Shown: positions 32,931 to 41,258 of the stretch, in pieces
Position numbering within the stretch: the stretch's first letter is position 1
How the letters are laid out: each line of letters opens with the position of its first letter
Assembly (NCBI RefSeq): GCF_900108365.1
Contig: NZ_FNWQ01000010.1
Span: forward strand, 1 to 64,000
Source of the DNA: Chryseobacterium culicis
Lineage (GTDB): Bacteria > Bacteroidota > Bacteroidia > Flavobacteriales > Weeksellaceae
Reading direction: 5' to 3'
Length of the DNA stretch: 64,000 nucleotides
Notes under the pieces: generated by a model
Told to the model about the DNA's origin: nothing
The model's input: the letters and a program-made list of their open reading frames with translations, nothing else
Databases searched by the model: none
Translations under genes and position numbers: made by a program

Positions 32931-32954
32931 TTGAACTTTAAGACCTAAATTTAT

Positions 32955-32962
32955 TATCTTTG
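32955..32962 (+). promoter_or_regulatory. -7 element of the 32981 gene
   Basis: TATCTTTG fits TAnnTTTG, 18 bp before the ATG. Confidence 0.55.
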
Positions 32963-32980
32963 CACTTCTAAAATTTAATA

Positions 32981-33550
32981 ATGAATAAATACATAAAAAT
33001 TGCAGTAGCAGCAGTTCTTATCCTGTTAGGACTTTATATGATGATTTTCACAAGAAATCTGGGATGGGGAATTGTTGTTTTTCTTTTGGCTGCATTTCCC
33101 ATTTTACTGTTCTTTAAAAATGAATATATTCTGCTGGCATTCTGGCAATTGAGAAAACAAAATATGGAGAAAGCTGGTGAATGGCTGGCGAAAATTACAG
33201 ATTATAAAGGACAGCTTCATAAAACCCAATATGGATATTTCCATTATTTATCAGGATTGACACAAGCTCAGGATCACCCTGCAAAAGTAGAACCTTTTAT
33301 GAAAAAAGCTCTGGAATATGGTTTAAACATGAAGCATGACAGAGCAATGGCGACTTTAAATCTTGCCGCCGCAGCCATCTCTAAAGGAAGAAAACAGGAA
33401 GGGCAGAAGCTGCTGGAAGAAGCAAAAAGGCTTGACAGCGCAGGAATGATGACAGACCAGATCAAAATGATGAAAGATCAGTTGAAAATGCCAACCATGC
33501 AGAAGCATATGCATAATCCTAATATGAGAAACAGAGGAAAATTCTTCTAA
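32981..33550 (+). CDS. Membrane-anchored TPR-like protein of unknown function
   Basis: A 189-residue protein with two hydrophobic helices at the N-terminus (about 5-23 and 28-46), then a soluble helical part (60-160) whose 'LAFWQLRKQNMEKAGEWLAKI', 'GYFHYLSGLTQAQDHPAKVEPFMKKALEYG' and 'ATLNLAAAAISKGRKQEGQKLLEEAKRLD' look like three tetratricopeptide-type helix pairs. The C-terminus is Met-, His- and Asn-rich. TPRs suggest a scaffold facing the cytoplasm or periplasm; nothing more is recognised. Confidence 0.82.
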   Translation: MNKYIKIAVAAVLILLGLYMMIFTRNLGWGIVVFLLAAFPILLFFKNEYILLAFWQLRKQNMEKAGEWLAKITDYKGQLHKTQYGYFHYLSGLTQAQDHPAKVEPFMKKALEYGLNMKHDRAMATLNLAAAAISKGRKQEGQKLLEEAKRLDSAGMMTDQIKMMKDQLKMPTMQKHMHNPNMRNRGKFF

Positions 33551-33569
33551 TCCGAAAAAATAAAATTCA

Positions 33570-33598
33570 AAAAGTACCTGAACAAGGTACTTTTTTTA
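33570..33598 (+). terminator. Terminator after the TPR-like gene
   Basis: AAAAGTACCT (33570-33579) pairs with AGGTACTTTT (33585-33594), followed by TTT. Confidence 0.86.
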
Positions 33599-33614
33599 TA
33601 TCCGTACTATAATT

Positions 33615-34247
33615 TTACATTTCCGAATTCTGATCATATCCATAGAATTTAGGCATCTGCCAGTGGTATTTTACAGCAAATGTCCTGATGGCAACGATGA
33701 GTAAAATAGTAAAGATTTGTATAAATGTATATGACAGTGTCGTATATCTGGTCATCAACAAAAATGCTGAACCTCCCAATATACAGGCTGTAGCATAAAT
33801 TTCTTTCCTGAAAATCAAGGGGATCCTGTTGAGCAGGATATCCCGGATAATTCCTCCGAAACAGCCCGTAATGGTGCCTAATGCAATACAGATCATAGGA
33901 TGGATTCCTGCATTTAATCCCTTCTGAACGCCGATAATGGTAAATAATCCAAGCCCGAAGCTGTCGAAAATAAATAAGGTGACCTTAAAGTTTTTTTCCA
34001 GAGATTTGAAAATCATTGAAAAAATACTGGTTACGAGAATCAGGGCACACATCAGAAGGTCGTGCATCCAGAATACGGGAATATCCAGCAATAGATCTCT
34101 TACCGTTCCTCCACCTACAGAAGTTACAAATGCAATAATAAGAACCCCGAACGGATCAAGCCGTTTCTGCATCGCTGCGAAACTTCCGGACATGGAAAAG
34201 GCAATGGTCCCCAGGACTTCTATTGCAAAATTGAACTGTTCGTGCAT
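33615..34247 (-). CDS. Trimeric intracellular cation (TRIC) channel family protein
   Basis: A 210-residue membrane protein (UPF0126/YadS, TRIC family) built from two repeats of three helices plus one. Each repeat has its glycine motif: 'LDPFGVLIIAFVTSVGGGTVRDLLL' in the first and 'IHPMICIALGTITGCFGGIIRDILLNRIPLIFRKEIYA' in the second. Prokaryotic TRIC proteins form K+-permeable trimers. Single gene, convergent with the TPR-like gene. Confidence 0.92.
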   Translation of the reverse strand: MHEQFNFAIEVLGTIAFSMSGSFAAMQKRLDPFGVLIIAFVTSVGGGTVRDLLLDIPVFWMHDLLMCALILVTSIFSMIFKSLEKNFKVTLFIFDSFGLGLFTIIGVQKGLNAGIHPMICIALGTITGCFGGIIRDILLNRIPLIFRKEIYATACILGGSAFLLMTRYTTLSYTFIQIFTILLIVAIRTFAVKYHWQMPKFYGYDQNSEM

Positions 34248-34256
34248 ATATTATGA

Positions 34257-34290
34257 ATGATAAGTAATGAGCAATGAGTAATAAAAATTA
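34257..34290. repeat. Left arm of the inverted repeat around the pseudogene
   Basis: AAGTAATGAGCAATGAGTAAT here is matched, in reverse complement, by the right arm at about 34656-34696 (minus strand GAGTAATGAGCAATAAGT followed by a further partial copy). Together they bracket the decayed gene at 34329-34667. Confidence 0.65.
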
Positions 34291-34328
34291 TGCCATTTAA
34301 ATTTGAGATAATTTAAACTTATATGTGG

Positions 34329-34667
34329 TCATAACTTTACGGGTTCTTCGCATTCTGCTTTTAAATGTAAAATTTTTTCCGGATTTACATATTCTAATTC
34401 TTCAATAATTTTTCAAGCCAAAGTTGAGCTTCATCAATTTCTTCGACAACTATGCACATTAGCAAATTTTTCTTTCTCAGATCTTGCTCTGGATACTGCC
34501 CGATAATTGGCTGCTACAGAAGTTGCGGATCTGATAATTTGTTTTTTTATTATTGAAATATCATCCGAAAAAGGTAATGAAGAAAGTGTTTTAATGATAG
34601 CAATGGAAAAGCTTTTGGTCCTTTCCCTGAAAATCTGGTTAAAATCTGCTCTATCAAAATTACTCGT
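34329..34667 (-). pseudogene. Decayed four-helix-bundle protein gene (S23/intervening-sequence-protein type)
   Basis: On the minus strand a frame without start runs from 34667: the first codons read ACG AGT AAT TTT GAT, where a living copy would have ATG. It gives 'SNFDRADFNQIFRERTKSFSIAI', then 'IIKKQIIRSATSVAANYRAVSRARSEKEKFAN', the signature of the four helix bundle family (RS.TSVAAN.R...RARS..EF). The frame is then lost; a second frame gives 'CIVVEEIDEAQLWLEKLL' and a third 'EELEYVNPEKILHLKAECEEPVKL' before TGA. A lost start and two frameshifts mean the gene is dead. Inverted repeats flank it. Confidence 0.82.
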
Positions 34668-34696
34668 TACTTATGACTTATTGCTCATTACTCATA
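34656..34696. repeat. Right arm of the inverted repeat around the pseudogene
   Basis: Reads ATTACTCGTTACTTATGACTT then ATTGCTCATTACTCAT on the plus strand; the second part is the near-exact inverse of the left arm at 34257-34290. Two tandem imperfect copies are present on this side, and the gene's start lies within the arm. Confidence 0.65.
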
Positions 34697-34697
34697 T

Positions 34698-35162
34698 TTA
34701 TCTCTCCACTCTCACAGAGTCCGGAACCATCAGCTCATATTCGCCGCCGTGATTGATCACTTCTCTTACAATGCTGCTGCTGATGAAAGATTTTCCTGAA
34801 GAGGTCAGTAAAAATACGGTTTCCAGTTTTTTGTGCGCTAACGTTCTGTTGGTATGGGCAATCGCTTTTTCGAATTCAAAATCGGCAGGGTTTCTCAGTC
34901 CACGGATAATGTACTGAGCATTTTTTTCAAAGCAGTAATCTACCGTTAAGCCTTCGAATGAGTCTACTTCCACATTGGGGAATTCTGCCACTGAATTTTG
35001 AATGAATTCCATCCTTTTTTCAAGAGGAAACATATATTTCTTTTGAGAATTCTGCCCGATCGCAATAATTAATTTATCAAACAGCGGCGCCGCTCTTTCT
35101 ATAATGTCGTAATGTCCCAAGGTAATAGGATCAAATGATCCAGGGAAAACAGCAATTTTCAT
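34698..35162 (-). CDS. coaD: Phosphopantetheine adenylyltransferase
   Basis: A 154-residue nucleotidyltransferase for the fourth step of CoA synthesis (ATP + 4'-phosphopantetheine to dephospho-CoA). The N-terminal 'AVFPGSFDPITLGHYDIIERA' contains the T/HxGH motif (TLGH), 'FEGLTVDYCFEKNAQYIIRGLRNPADFEFEKAIAHTNRTL' is the substrate-binding core, and 'SGKSFISSSIVREVINHGG' is the ISSxxxR-type ATP motif. Third gene of the ddl operon (3-bp gap to the preceding gene). Confidence 0.97.
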   Translation of the reverse strand: MKIAVFPGSFDPITLGHYDIIERAAPLFDKLIIAIGQNSQKKYMFPLEKRMEFIQNSVAEFPNVEVDSFEGLTVDYCFEKNAQYIIRGLRNPADFEFEKAIAHTNRTLAHKKLETVFLLTSSGKSFISSSIVREVINHGGEYELMVPDSVRVER

Positions 35163-35165
35163 ATT

Positions 35166-35615
35166 CTAGTTGTTTTCGTTTGATTTTTCGTAAAACAGCC
35201 TTAGGTTTTCAATATTGAGGCTGCAGTTGTTATTTAGAACCTGATTGGAAGACAGATTTAAAATCAAATCATTTCTTCCTATAATTTTTGAATTTTTGTA
35301 AACTTTGTCAATGGGATGAAACTTAATCTTACTTTCAAAAACTCCACTTTCATTTTTCTTGATAATTCCTGAAAACAAGATTTTGTTGTCCAGAGAACTG
35401 ATTTCAAAATAATTGGGAACTGTTTCATTATCAATGATAACATCGTTTTTTTTAATGTAATTGAAACACTTCTGATCATTAAGATAAACAGTAGCAGCAT
35501 CAAATTTAACGCTTTGGGGTTCAGCCGAATTCTTAGGCAGTTGTAATTCAAGAGTTTTGTAGTTCTGTGCAAACGCCAAAGAAGAAACAAATAATGAAAT
35601 AGTAAGAAACTTCAT
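35166..35615 (-). CDS. Secreted protein of unknown function
   Basis: A 149-residue protein with a short signal peptide (residues 1-16, ending AFAQ) and a mainly beta mature region with two cysteines in its second half ('DQKCFNYIK', 'NNCSLNIENLRLFYE'). It stands between ddl and coaD with 7- and 3-bp gaps, so it is co-transcribed with them, but nothing in its sequence links it to peptidoglycan or CoA. No family recognised. Confidence 0.78.
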   Translation of the reverse strand: MKFLTISLFVSSLAFAQNYKTLELQLPKNSAEPQSVKFDAATVYLNDQKCFNYIKKNDVIIDNETVPNYFEISSLDNKILFSGIIKKNESGVFESKIKFHPIDKVYKNSKIIGRNDLILNLSSNQVLNNNCSLNIENLRLFYEKSNENN

Positions 35616-35622
35616 GATTTGA

Positions 35623-36612
35623 TTACTTATTAAGTGCTTTTTCTACTTCATTTCCACAAAGATCCATAATGGAAATTCCATAATGTCTTGCCTGCTGAGG
35701 AAGAATACTTGCAGGAGAGAACCCCGGATTGGTATTCATTTCAAGCATATAAGGGATTCCGTTCATCAGGATAAATTCACTTCTTGAAAAACCGCTCATT
35801 CCTAATGAATTGTAGGCTCTTTTGGCAATTTCTTCCACTCTTTTTGTGGTTTCTTCGTCAATTCTTGCCGGGGTAATTTCTTCAGAAGCGCCTTCGTACT
35901 TCGCTTCATAATCAAAGAACTCATTGGTAGGAACAATTTCTGTAATTCCTAAGACGATGGTTTCCCCTTTAAAATCAATAACTCCTACAGAAACTTCCAT
36001 CCCGTCCAGGAAACTTTCGATCAGTATTTCACTATCTTCTTTGAAAGCAATTTCAGTAGCGGCAATCAGTTCAGCTTTTTCTTTTACCTTGGAAATTCCC
36101 AGAGAAGATCCTGATTGGTTAGGTTTAACAAATAAAGGAAGGTTAAGTTCAGACACAATCTCGTCTACATTGATATCTTCTCCTTTTCTTAGATAAATGC
36201 TTTTTGCAGAAGGGATTCCATATTTTGATAAAACAGCAAGAGTATCTTTTTTATTGAAGGTAAGGGCGCTTTGGTAAAAATCGCATCCTGTGTATTTTTG
36301 GCCGATAGCGTCCCAATATGCCTGAAGTATTCCGTTTTCTCCCGGAGTTCCGTGGATGATATTGAAGCAGACATCAAATTGTAAGGTTTCTCCATTATCT
36401 AAAGTCACAGAAAAATCTCCTCTGTTGATGGCATATTTTTGATCATTTTCACCTAAAAAATACCATTCATCTTTAAGCACTACTACTTTATATACGTCAT
36501 AGAGATTTCTGTCCAAAGAATCATAAATCAATTGTCCGCTTTTTAAAGAAACGACATATTCATCAGAATAGCCTCCCATTACTACGGCAACACTTTTTTT
36601 ATTCATAACCAT
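35623..36612 (-). CDS. ddl: D-alanine--D-alanine ligase
   Basis: A 329-residue ATP-grasp ligase that makes the D-Ala-D-Ala dipeptide for peptidoglycan. Motifs: 'VVMGGYSDEYVVSLKSGQLI' (N-terminal substrate loop), 'NIIHGTPGENGILQAYWDAIGQKYTGCD', 'LPLFVKPNQSGSSLGISKV' (ATP-binding loop) and 'YMLEMNTNPGFSPASILPQQARHYG' (metal and D-Ala site). An ATG at 36606 may be the true start instead of 36612. First gene of ddl-hypothetical-coaD, divergent from the PASTA gene. Confidence 0.96.
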   Translation of the reverse strand: MVMNKKSVAVVMGGYSDEYVVSLKSGQLIYDSLDRNLYDVYKVVVLKDEWYFLGENDQKYAINRGDFSVTLDNGETLQFDVCFNIIHGTPGENGILQAYWDAIGQKYTGCDFYQSALTFNKKDTLAVLSKYGIPSAKSIYLRKGEDINVDEIVSELNLPLFVKPNQSGSSLGISKVKEKAELIAATEIAFKEDSEILIESFLDGMEVSVGVIDFKGETIVLGITEIVPTNEFFDYEAKYEGASEEITPARIDEETTKRVEEIAKRAYNSLGMSGFSRSEFILMNGIPYMLEMNTNPGFSPASILPQQARHYGISIMDLCGNEVEKALNK

Positions 36613-36729
36613 ATAGTATCAATTAAGGCAAATTTAATCATTTTATACAATGCAATATGGGAAATCGGCAAATTTTAAAATCAAAAGTGAATTGTGTTAA
36701 ATAAAAAGTCCATTCTAAAATTATTAGCT

Positions 36730-36737
36730 ATATTTGC
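36730..36737 (+). promoter_or_regulatory. -7 element of the PASTA gene
   Basis: TATATTTG is a perfect TAnnTTTG box. It lies inside the longer reading frame that begins with GTG at 36694, which is the main reason to place the start at ATG 36763, 26 bp after this box. Confidence 0.6.
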
Positions 36738-36762
36738 GGTTATAATTAAAGTATTTTTAAGT

Positions 36763-37851
36763 ATGCTTAAATCACTTTTCAATTGGAAAGTTTTACTGAA
36801 TTTAGTAGTAGCCATCGGTATTTTCGTAGGCCTTGTATGGCTTACATTTCGCTGGTTGGAGTACCATACTAATCACGGTCAGGAAATTCCTGTTCCCAAT
36901 ATTGTAAATAAATCGGTGCATGATGCCGTTAAAATATTAGATGATACAGGGCTTGAATATGAAGTAGACAGTGCCAATTATGACCCGAAATACAGACCGT
37001 TCCAGGTGTTAATGGTATATCCTGCACCAGGTTCCCGTGTAAAAGACGGAAGAACTGTAACGCTTAAAGTAAACCCGAGAACATGGGCGCCTATTGCTGT
37101 ACCGAATGTTATCAATAAATATTCAGGACTGGCATTCCAGAGGCTGGACCAGGTAGGTCTGAAGATTGGAGATACCATCTATGAACCAAGCATTCAGAAA
37201 GATGCTCTTTTAAGAATATTGTATAAAGGAAATGCAGTGAACCCGGGAACCCGTTTACCTAGATTCTCCATCATTGATGTGGTAGTAGGTTCCGGCCCGA
37301 TGAGAAATATATCTATTCCTAATGTAGTAGGGCTTACGGTAAAAGAGGCAAGAGCTGTTATTACCAAAAGCATGTTTGAAGTAGGTTTGGTGGAGCATGA
37401 GGACGGAAGTAAAGATGAATCTGATATTATCTATTATCAGGATCCTGCTTCCGGAGATGTTCGTGATCAGGGAATGCAGATAGACCTTTGGGCAAGTAGG
37501 AAAACTCCGGCAGAGCTGAGAGGTAAGATTGAACAGCTGAATTCTATCTACAGAATGAAAGTGGATACATCACTTCCTCCGGTACGATATGAAGAAGTAA
37601 ACACGGAGCCTAGCTACGAAGCTCCTCCGGTTCAAGCTCCAGCGCCTAGAAGAGAAATTCCGAAACCTGAAGTTCCGAAAACAGAGACTTCCAGGCCTCA
37701 AACTACAGCTTCTAAACCTGCAGGTCAGGGAACAGAGAAGCCTAAAACTTCCAGTACTCCTGCTACAGGAAATACAGCAAAGCCGGCTGCTGCTGCAACT
37801 ACCCAACAGCCTGCTCAAAAGCCGAAGGCTAAAAAGGTAGTCGTAGAATAA
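36763..37851 (+). CDS. PASTA-domain membrane protein (no kinase domain)
   Basis: A 362-residue single-pass protein: short cytoplasmic start (MLKSLFNWK), membrane helix (about 10-32), then three PASTA domains facing the periplasm, opening with 'EIPVPNIVNKSVHDAVKIL', 'IAVPNVINKYSGLAFQRL' and 'ISIPNVVGLTVKEARAVI'. The last ~75 residues are a Pro/Ala/Thr/Lys-rich tail. PASTA domains bind muropeptides or muropeptide-like ligands in kinases and PBPs of Gram-positives, but this protein has no kinase or transpeptidase domain. Divergent from ddl and upstream of the RluD-like gene, with an intervening terminator. Start chosen from the promoter position. Confidence 0.9.
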   Translation: MLKSLFNWKVLLNLVVAIGIFVGLVWLTFRWLEYHTNHGQEIPVPNIVNKSVHDAVKILDDTGLEYEVDSANYDPKYRPFQVLMVYPAPGSRVKDGRTVTLKVNPRTWAPIAVPNVINKYSGLAFQRLDQVGLKIGDTIYEPSIQKDALLRILYKGNAVNPGTRLPRFSIIDVVVGSGPMRNISIPNVVGLTVKEARAVITKSMFEVGLVEHEDGSKDESDIIYYQDPASGDVRDQGMQIDLWASRKTPAELRGKIEQLNSIYRMKVDTSLPPVRYEEVNTEPSYEAPPVQAPAPRREIPKPEVPKTETSRPQTTASKPAGQGTEKPKTSSTPATGNTAKPAAAATTQQPAQKPKAKKVVVE

Positions 37852-37874
37852 GATCAGATTAATAGCAAAAATAC

Positions 37875-37906
37875 AGGCTTCAACTCTAACATGTTGAAGC
37901 CTTTTG
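37875..37906 (+). terminator. Hairpin between PASTA and RluD-like genes
   Basis: AGGCTTCAAC (37875-37884) and GTTGAAGCCT (37893-37902) form a perfect 10-bp stem, but only four T follow. It may be a partial terminator or attenuator, because the next gene starts only 19 bp later and has no obvious own promoter. Confidence 0.65.
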
Positions 37907-37924
37907 TGTAAAAAATATAAAACA

Positions 37925-38998
37925 ATGTCAGAAGATAACGAAGATTTTTTAGATGAAGAATTATTAGATTCAAACAGTATTGAAAACATAGATATTGACG
38001 AGGAAAATAAAGGATTGTACGAGCATCTTAATATCACTGTAGACAGCAAGCAGGAACCTTTAAGAATTGATAAGTTCCTTCTGATCTACAGACAGAATTC
38101 TTCAAGAAATAAAATTTCCCAGACCTGCAGAGCCGGAAACGTTATCGTGAATGGTACTGCGGTGAAACAGAACTATCGTGTAAAGCCGGGAGATCAGATC
38201 TCTGTACTGCTTACCCATCCTCCGAGAGAGAATGTTATAATTCCTCAGGATATCCCGGTGAATATCGTTTATGAAGACGATGATCTTGTAGTAGTGGATA
38301 AGGAAGCAGGGATGGTTGTCCACCCCGGATTTGGAAACTGGGACGGGACACTGGTGAATGCGCTTGCTTTCCATTTTGAAAAGAATGGTGAAAAATCTGA
38401 TCTTGACAGGGTAGGGCTTGTTCACAGAATAGATAAAGATACCTCCGGCCTGCTGGTGATTGCCAAAAATGAATATGCATTGAGCTTTCTGGCCAAACAA
38501 TTCTTTAACCGTACTACCAGGAGATTATACTGGGCTTTTGTATGGGGGAATATGCAGGATGATGAAGGTACGATAAGAGGTCACATCGGAAGGCATCCTA
38601 AGAACAGAATGCAGATGTCCGTTTATGAAGACGGAAGCCAGGGAAAACATGCTGTGACGCATTATAAAGTTCTTGAGAGATTCAAATACATGACCTGGGT
38701 GGAATGTAAGCTTGAGACCGGAAGAACGCATCAGATCAGAGCCCACTTCAGACACATCGGGCATACATTGTTTAATGACGAAAGATATGAAGGACACACC
38801 CCTCTAAGAGGAGTAAATCTTCCGAAATATAAACAATTCATAAAAAATGTTTTCGAGATTTTGCCAAGACATGCCCTTCATGCCCATACCCTCGGATTTA
38901 TACACCCGACAACAAAAAAGGAATTATATTTTGAGAGCCCAATGCCCAAAGATATGGCGGATGCTGTAAAAAAATGGAGAAATTATTTAGAAAACTAA
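37925..38998 (+). CDS. RluA/RluD-family 23S rRNA pseudouridine synthase
   Basis: A 357-residue enzyme. After an acidic N-terminal extension (1-40; Asp/Glu-rich) comes an S4 RNA-binding domain ('LRIDKFLLIYRQNSSRNKISQTCRAGNVIVNG'), then the catalytic domain with 'GLVHRIDKDTSGLLVIAK', whose Asp in HRIDKDTSG is the nucleophile, and 'ECKLETGRTHQIRAHFRHIGH'. With an S4 domain it most resembles RluD (positions 1911/1915/1917 in E. coli) rather than RluA. A frame from 37904 is longer but begins inside the hairpin stem; ATG 37925 is chosen. Confidence 0.93.
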   Translation: MSEDNEDFLDEELLDSNSIENIDIDEENKGLYEHLNITVDSKQEPLRIDKFLLIYRQNSSRNKISQTCRAGNVIVNGTAVKQNYRVKPGDQISVLLTHPPRENVIIPQDIPVNIVYEDDDLVVVDKEAGMVVHPGFGNWDGTLVNALAFHFEKNGEKSDLDRVGLVHRIDKDTSGLLVIAKNEYALSFLAKQFFNRTTRRLYWAFVWGNMQDDEGTIRGHIGRHPKNRMQMSVYEDGSQGKHAVTHYKVLERFKYMTWVECKLETGRTHQIRAHFRHIGHTLFNDERYEGHTPLRGVNLPKYKQFIKNVFEILPRHALHAHTLGFIHPTTKKELYFESPMPKDMADAVKKWRNYLEN

Positions 38999-39018
38999 AA
39001 ATATATTGAGAATTTTTT

Positions 39019-39026
39019 TATATTTG
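39019..39026 (+). promoter_or_regulatory. -7 element of the PorP/SprF gene
   Basis: TATATTTG, 23 bp before ATG 39050. An alternative in-frame start at 39032 would leave almost no leader. Confidence 0.58.
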
Positions 39027-39049
39027 TTGAATTGAAATCAAGATTTGTT

Positions 39050-40000
39050 ATGAGAAAACTATATGCTATCGTATGTTTAGCTCTTTTGTCAAATGCATAC
39101 AAAGCACAAGAATCACTACCATACTATCAGCAATATCTTTTGGATGGTGAGTTCCTGTTCAACCCAGCTCAATACGGAAAGACAGATTACGTACAGCTCA
39201 ACGCCAACTATCAACAACAATTTTCAAAGTTCAACAACTCTCCGAATGTACAGTCAATCGGGATTAATGCGAATATCTTTGATAGAGTAGGTGCTGGTAT
39301 TTCTGTATTCAGAGATAGTAACGGACCTATTTCTGCAGGGGGAATTACAGCGGGTGCTTCATATTTTATTCCTCTAAGTAGTGAAGGAGACAGAAAAGAC
39401 CAGTTCTCTTTCGGTACAAGTGTTAACTTTTATAACATGAACTTTGATTATTCAAAAATCAATACTGAAGAAGGAGGTGATCCATTATTAAGAGGTGAAG
39501 AAAGTAATATCTTCATGGTATATGCCAACTTTGGTTTGGCGGCAACCTACAGAGGATTATTCGGGGGTGTTTCCGTAAATGATATTGCATTAAGCAATGA
39601 TGCTTCTATCGTAAACAACTACGAGCCTTCTCCAATTAAATTCTTCTTAAACTTAGGATATAACTGGAACATTGCTGATAATATTACCATTGCACCATCA
39701 GCATTGATCAACCTTAATACCAACTCAACGAGAATGATCGACTGGAACCTAATGGCGACTTTCTCTAATGAGATCAATGCATTCTCTTTCGGGGTAAGCT
39801 ACAGAACAGTTCAGAACAGATTTGATAACCAGAACCTGAGCATTTCTCCCATTGTAAAAGTAAGATTCAACAAATTCATGATCGGAGCTACCTATAACCT
39901 TGGATTGTCTGACATCCAGAGTTATGGAGGAAACAGCTTCATGATTGGTCTTGGTTATAACTTTGACAATTTCATTAATGCGAGAGGATTTAGATACTAA
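39050..40000 (+). CDS. PorP/SprF-family type IX secretion membrane protein
   Basis: A 316-residue outer membrane beta-barrel. The signal peptide (about 1-18) is followed by 'SLPYYQQYLLDGEFLFNPAQYGKTDYVQLNANYQQQF', the N-terminal signature of PorP/SprF proteins, and by alternating strands up to 'GGNSFMIGLGYNFDNFINARGFRY'. In gliding flavobacteria, SprF helps display the adhesin SprB; orphans of this family usually partner with a large neighbouring surface protein. No such adhesin gene is adjacent here, so its partner is not clear. Own promoter; terminator at 40024-40051. Confidence 0.88.
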   Translation: MRKLYAIVCLALLSNAYKAQESLPYYQQYLLDGEFLFNPAQYGKTDYVQLNANYQQQFSKFNNSPNVQSIGINANIFDRVGAGISVFRDSNGPISAGGITAGASYFIPLSSEGDRKDQFSFGTSVNFYNMNFDYSKINTEEGGDPLLRGEESNIFMVYANFGLAATYRGLFGGVSVNDIALSNDASIVNNYEPSPIKFFLNLGYNWNIADNITIAPSALINLNTNSTRMIDWNLMATFSNEINAFSFGVSYRTVQNRFDNQNLSISPIVKVRFNKFMIGATYNLGLSDIQSYGGNSFMIGLGYNFDNFINARGFRY

Positions 40001-40023
40001 TTCATTTAATTTAAATAAATTTG

Positions 40024-40051
40024 AGCTCTGAAATTTTTCAGAGCTTTTTTT
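40024..40051 (+). terminator. Terminator between PorP/SprF and hemW
   Basis: AGCTCTGAAA (40024-40033) pairs with TTTCAGAGCT (40036-40045), followed by TTTTTT directly before the hemW start. Confidence 0.85.
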
Positions 40052-41176
40052 ATGATATACCTTCATATTCCGTTCTGTAAACAAAAATGCAGCTATTGTA
40101 ACTTTCACTTTTCCACATCCCTGAATTTTAAGGATGAAATGCTTCGTGCCATGAAGACTGAAATACAATTGAGAAAAGATGAATTACAGAATAAAAACCT
40201 GAAATCCCTGTATTTTGGAGGCGGAACTCCTTCCATTCTTTCTGTAGATGAAATCAACGCTTTAATAGATGAAGTTTTAAAATACTTCAGCTTTGAAAGA
40301 GATATTGAAGTCACCCTGGAAGCAAACCCTGATGATCTGGATAAGAACTTCTTAAAACAACTGGCCGGAACACCGGTAAACAGGCTCTCTATTGGTACTC
40401 AAAGCTTTTTTGAAGAAGATTTAAAGCTCATGAACCGAGCGCATAATGCTTCTCAGGCAGAAAGCTCCATCAAACGGGCTCAGGATTTTGGTTTTGAAAA
40501 TCTGAGTATCGACCTCATTTATGGTTCACCCACATCCAATCTTGAGATATGGAAAGAAAATCTTCATAAAACGATGGCTTTGGAAATACCTCATATCTCT
40601 TCATATGCTTTGACGGTAGAATCCAAAACTGCTTTGGAAAACTGGATTTCAAAGGGAAAAGTGAAAAGTCCTAAAGAAGAAGAGCAGAACAGAGAATTCT
40701 ACTATTTATCAGATTTTTTAAAAGGTAATGGCTTTGAACACTATGAAGTCTCCAATTTTGCAAAACCCGGTTTCTATTCACGCCACAATTCCGCGTATTG
40801 GAAATACCAGGAATATCTTGGAATAGGACCTTCAGCACATTCTTATAACGGATTTGATGTCAGAAGCTGGAACGTAGCCAATAATCAGCAGTACATTAAA
40901 AAGCTTAATGATAAATTATTAGCTAAAGAGGAAGAAATTCTTTCCAAGGAAGACCAGTTTAATGAAATGATTATGATTGGTCTGCGTACCATTTGGGGCA
41001 TAGATTTGGAAAGTTTAAAAAACAAATTTTCAGACAGAATGTTAGAGCACTTTCAGAGAGAAATCAAATCTAAAATGGAAGAAGGTATTTTAATCATTGA
41101 AAATGACTATTTGAAAATTCCTGAGAAGCATTGGTTTATGGCCGATGGAATTGCCTCGGATTTGTTTATCATTTAG
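40052..41176 (+). CDS. hemW: Radical SAM heme chaperone HemW
   Basis: A 374-residue radical SAM protein. The cluster motif is 'HIPFCKQKCSYCNF' (CxxxCxxC followed by the extra aromatic residue usual in HemW/HemN), then 'LKSLYFGGGTPSIL', 'LTVEANPDDL'-like 'VTLEANPDDLDKNF', 'RLSIGTQSF' and 'GLDLIYGSPT'-like 'SIDLIYGSPTSN'. The C-terminal 'EDQFNEMIMIGLRTIWGIDL' is the HemN_C domain. Length and motifs distinguish it from the larger coproporphyrinogen dehydrogenase HemN; HemW carries heme to respiratory enzymes. Confidence 0.93.
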   Translation: MIYLHIPFCKQKCSYCNFHFSTSLNFKDEMLRAMKTEIQLRKDELQNKNLKSLYFGGGTPSILSVDEINALIDEVLKYFSFERDIEVTLEANPDDLDKNFLKQLAGTPVNRLSIGTQSFFEEDLKLMNRAHNASQAESSIKRAQDFGFENLSIDLIYGSPTSNLEIWKENLHKTMALEIPHISSYALTVESKTALENWISKGKVKSPKEEEQNREFYYLSDFLKGNGFEHYEVSNFAKPGFYSRHNSAYWKYQEYLGIGPSAHSYNGFDVRSWNVANNQQYIKKLNDKLLAKEEEILSKEDQFNEMIMIGLRTIWGIDLESLKNKFSDRMLEHFQREIKSKMEEGILIIENDYLKIPEKHWFMADGIASDLFII

Positions 41177-41199
41177 ATTGGAAGTGAGGAGTGGGAAGC

Positions 41200-41250
41200 A
41201 GGAAGAGTTGTTTGTGAAAAACTTCCGGCATCCAGCATCCAGCATCCAAC
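41200..41250. repeat. Short tandem repeat and flanking inverted segment before murI
   Basis: GCATCCA is repeated three times in tandem (about 41228-41248). The upstream 'GGGAAGCAGGAAGAG' and 'AACTTCCGGCATCC' look like degenerate inverted partners. A similar kind of purine/pyrimidine repeat is common in flavobacterial intergenic DNA. No function is visible. Confidence 0.45.
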
Positions 41251-41258
41251 AAATTCAC

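Noticed and set aside
34255-34697. An insertion sequence
   Set aside because: The arms bracket a four-helix-bundle pseudogene, with no transposase remnant in any frame.
34507-34752. 81-codon plus-strand ORF over the pseudogene and coaD end
   Set aside because: It is the antisense of the decayed four-helix-bundle gene and the coaD 3' end.
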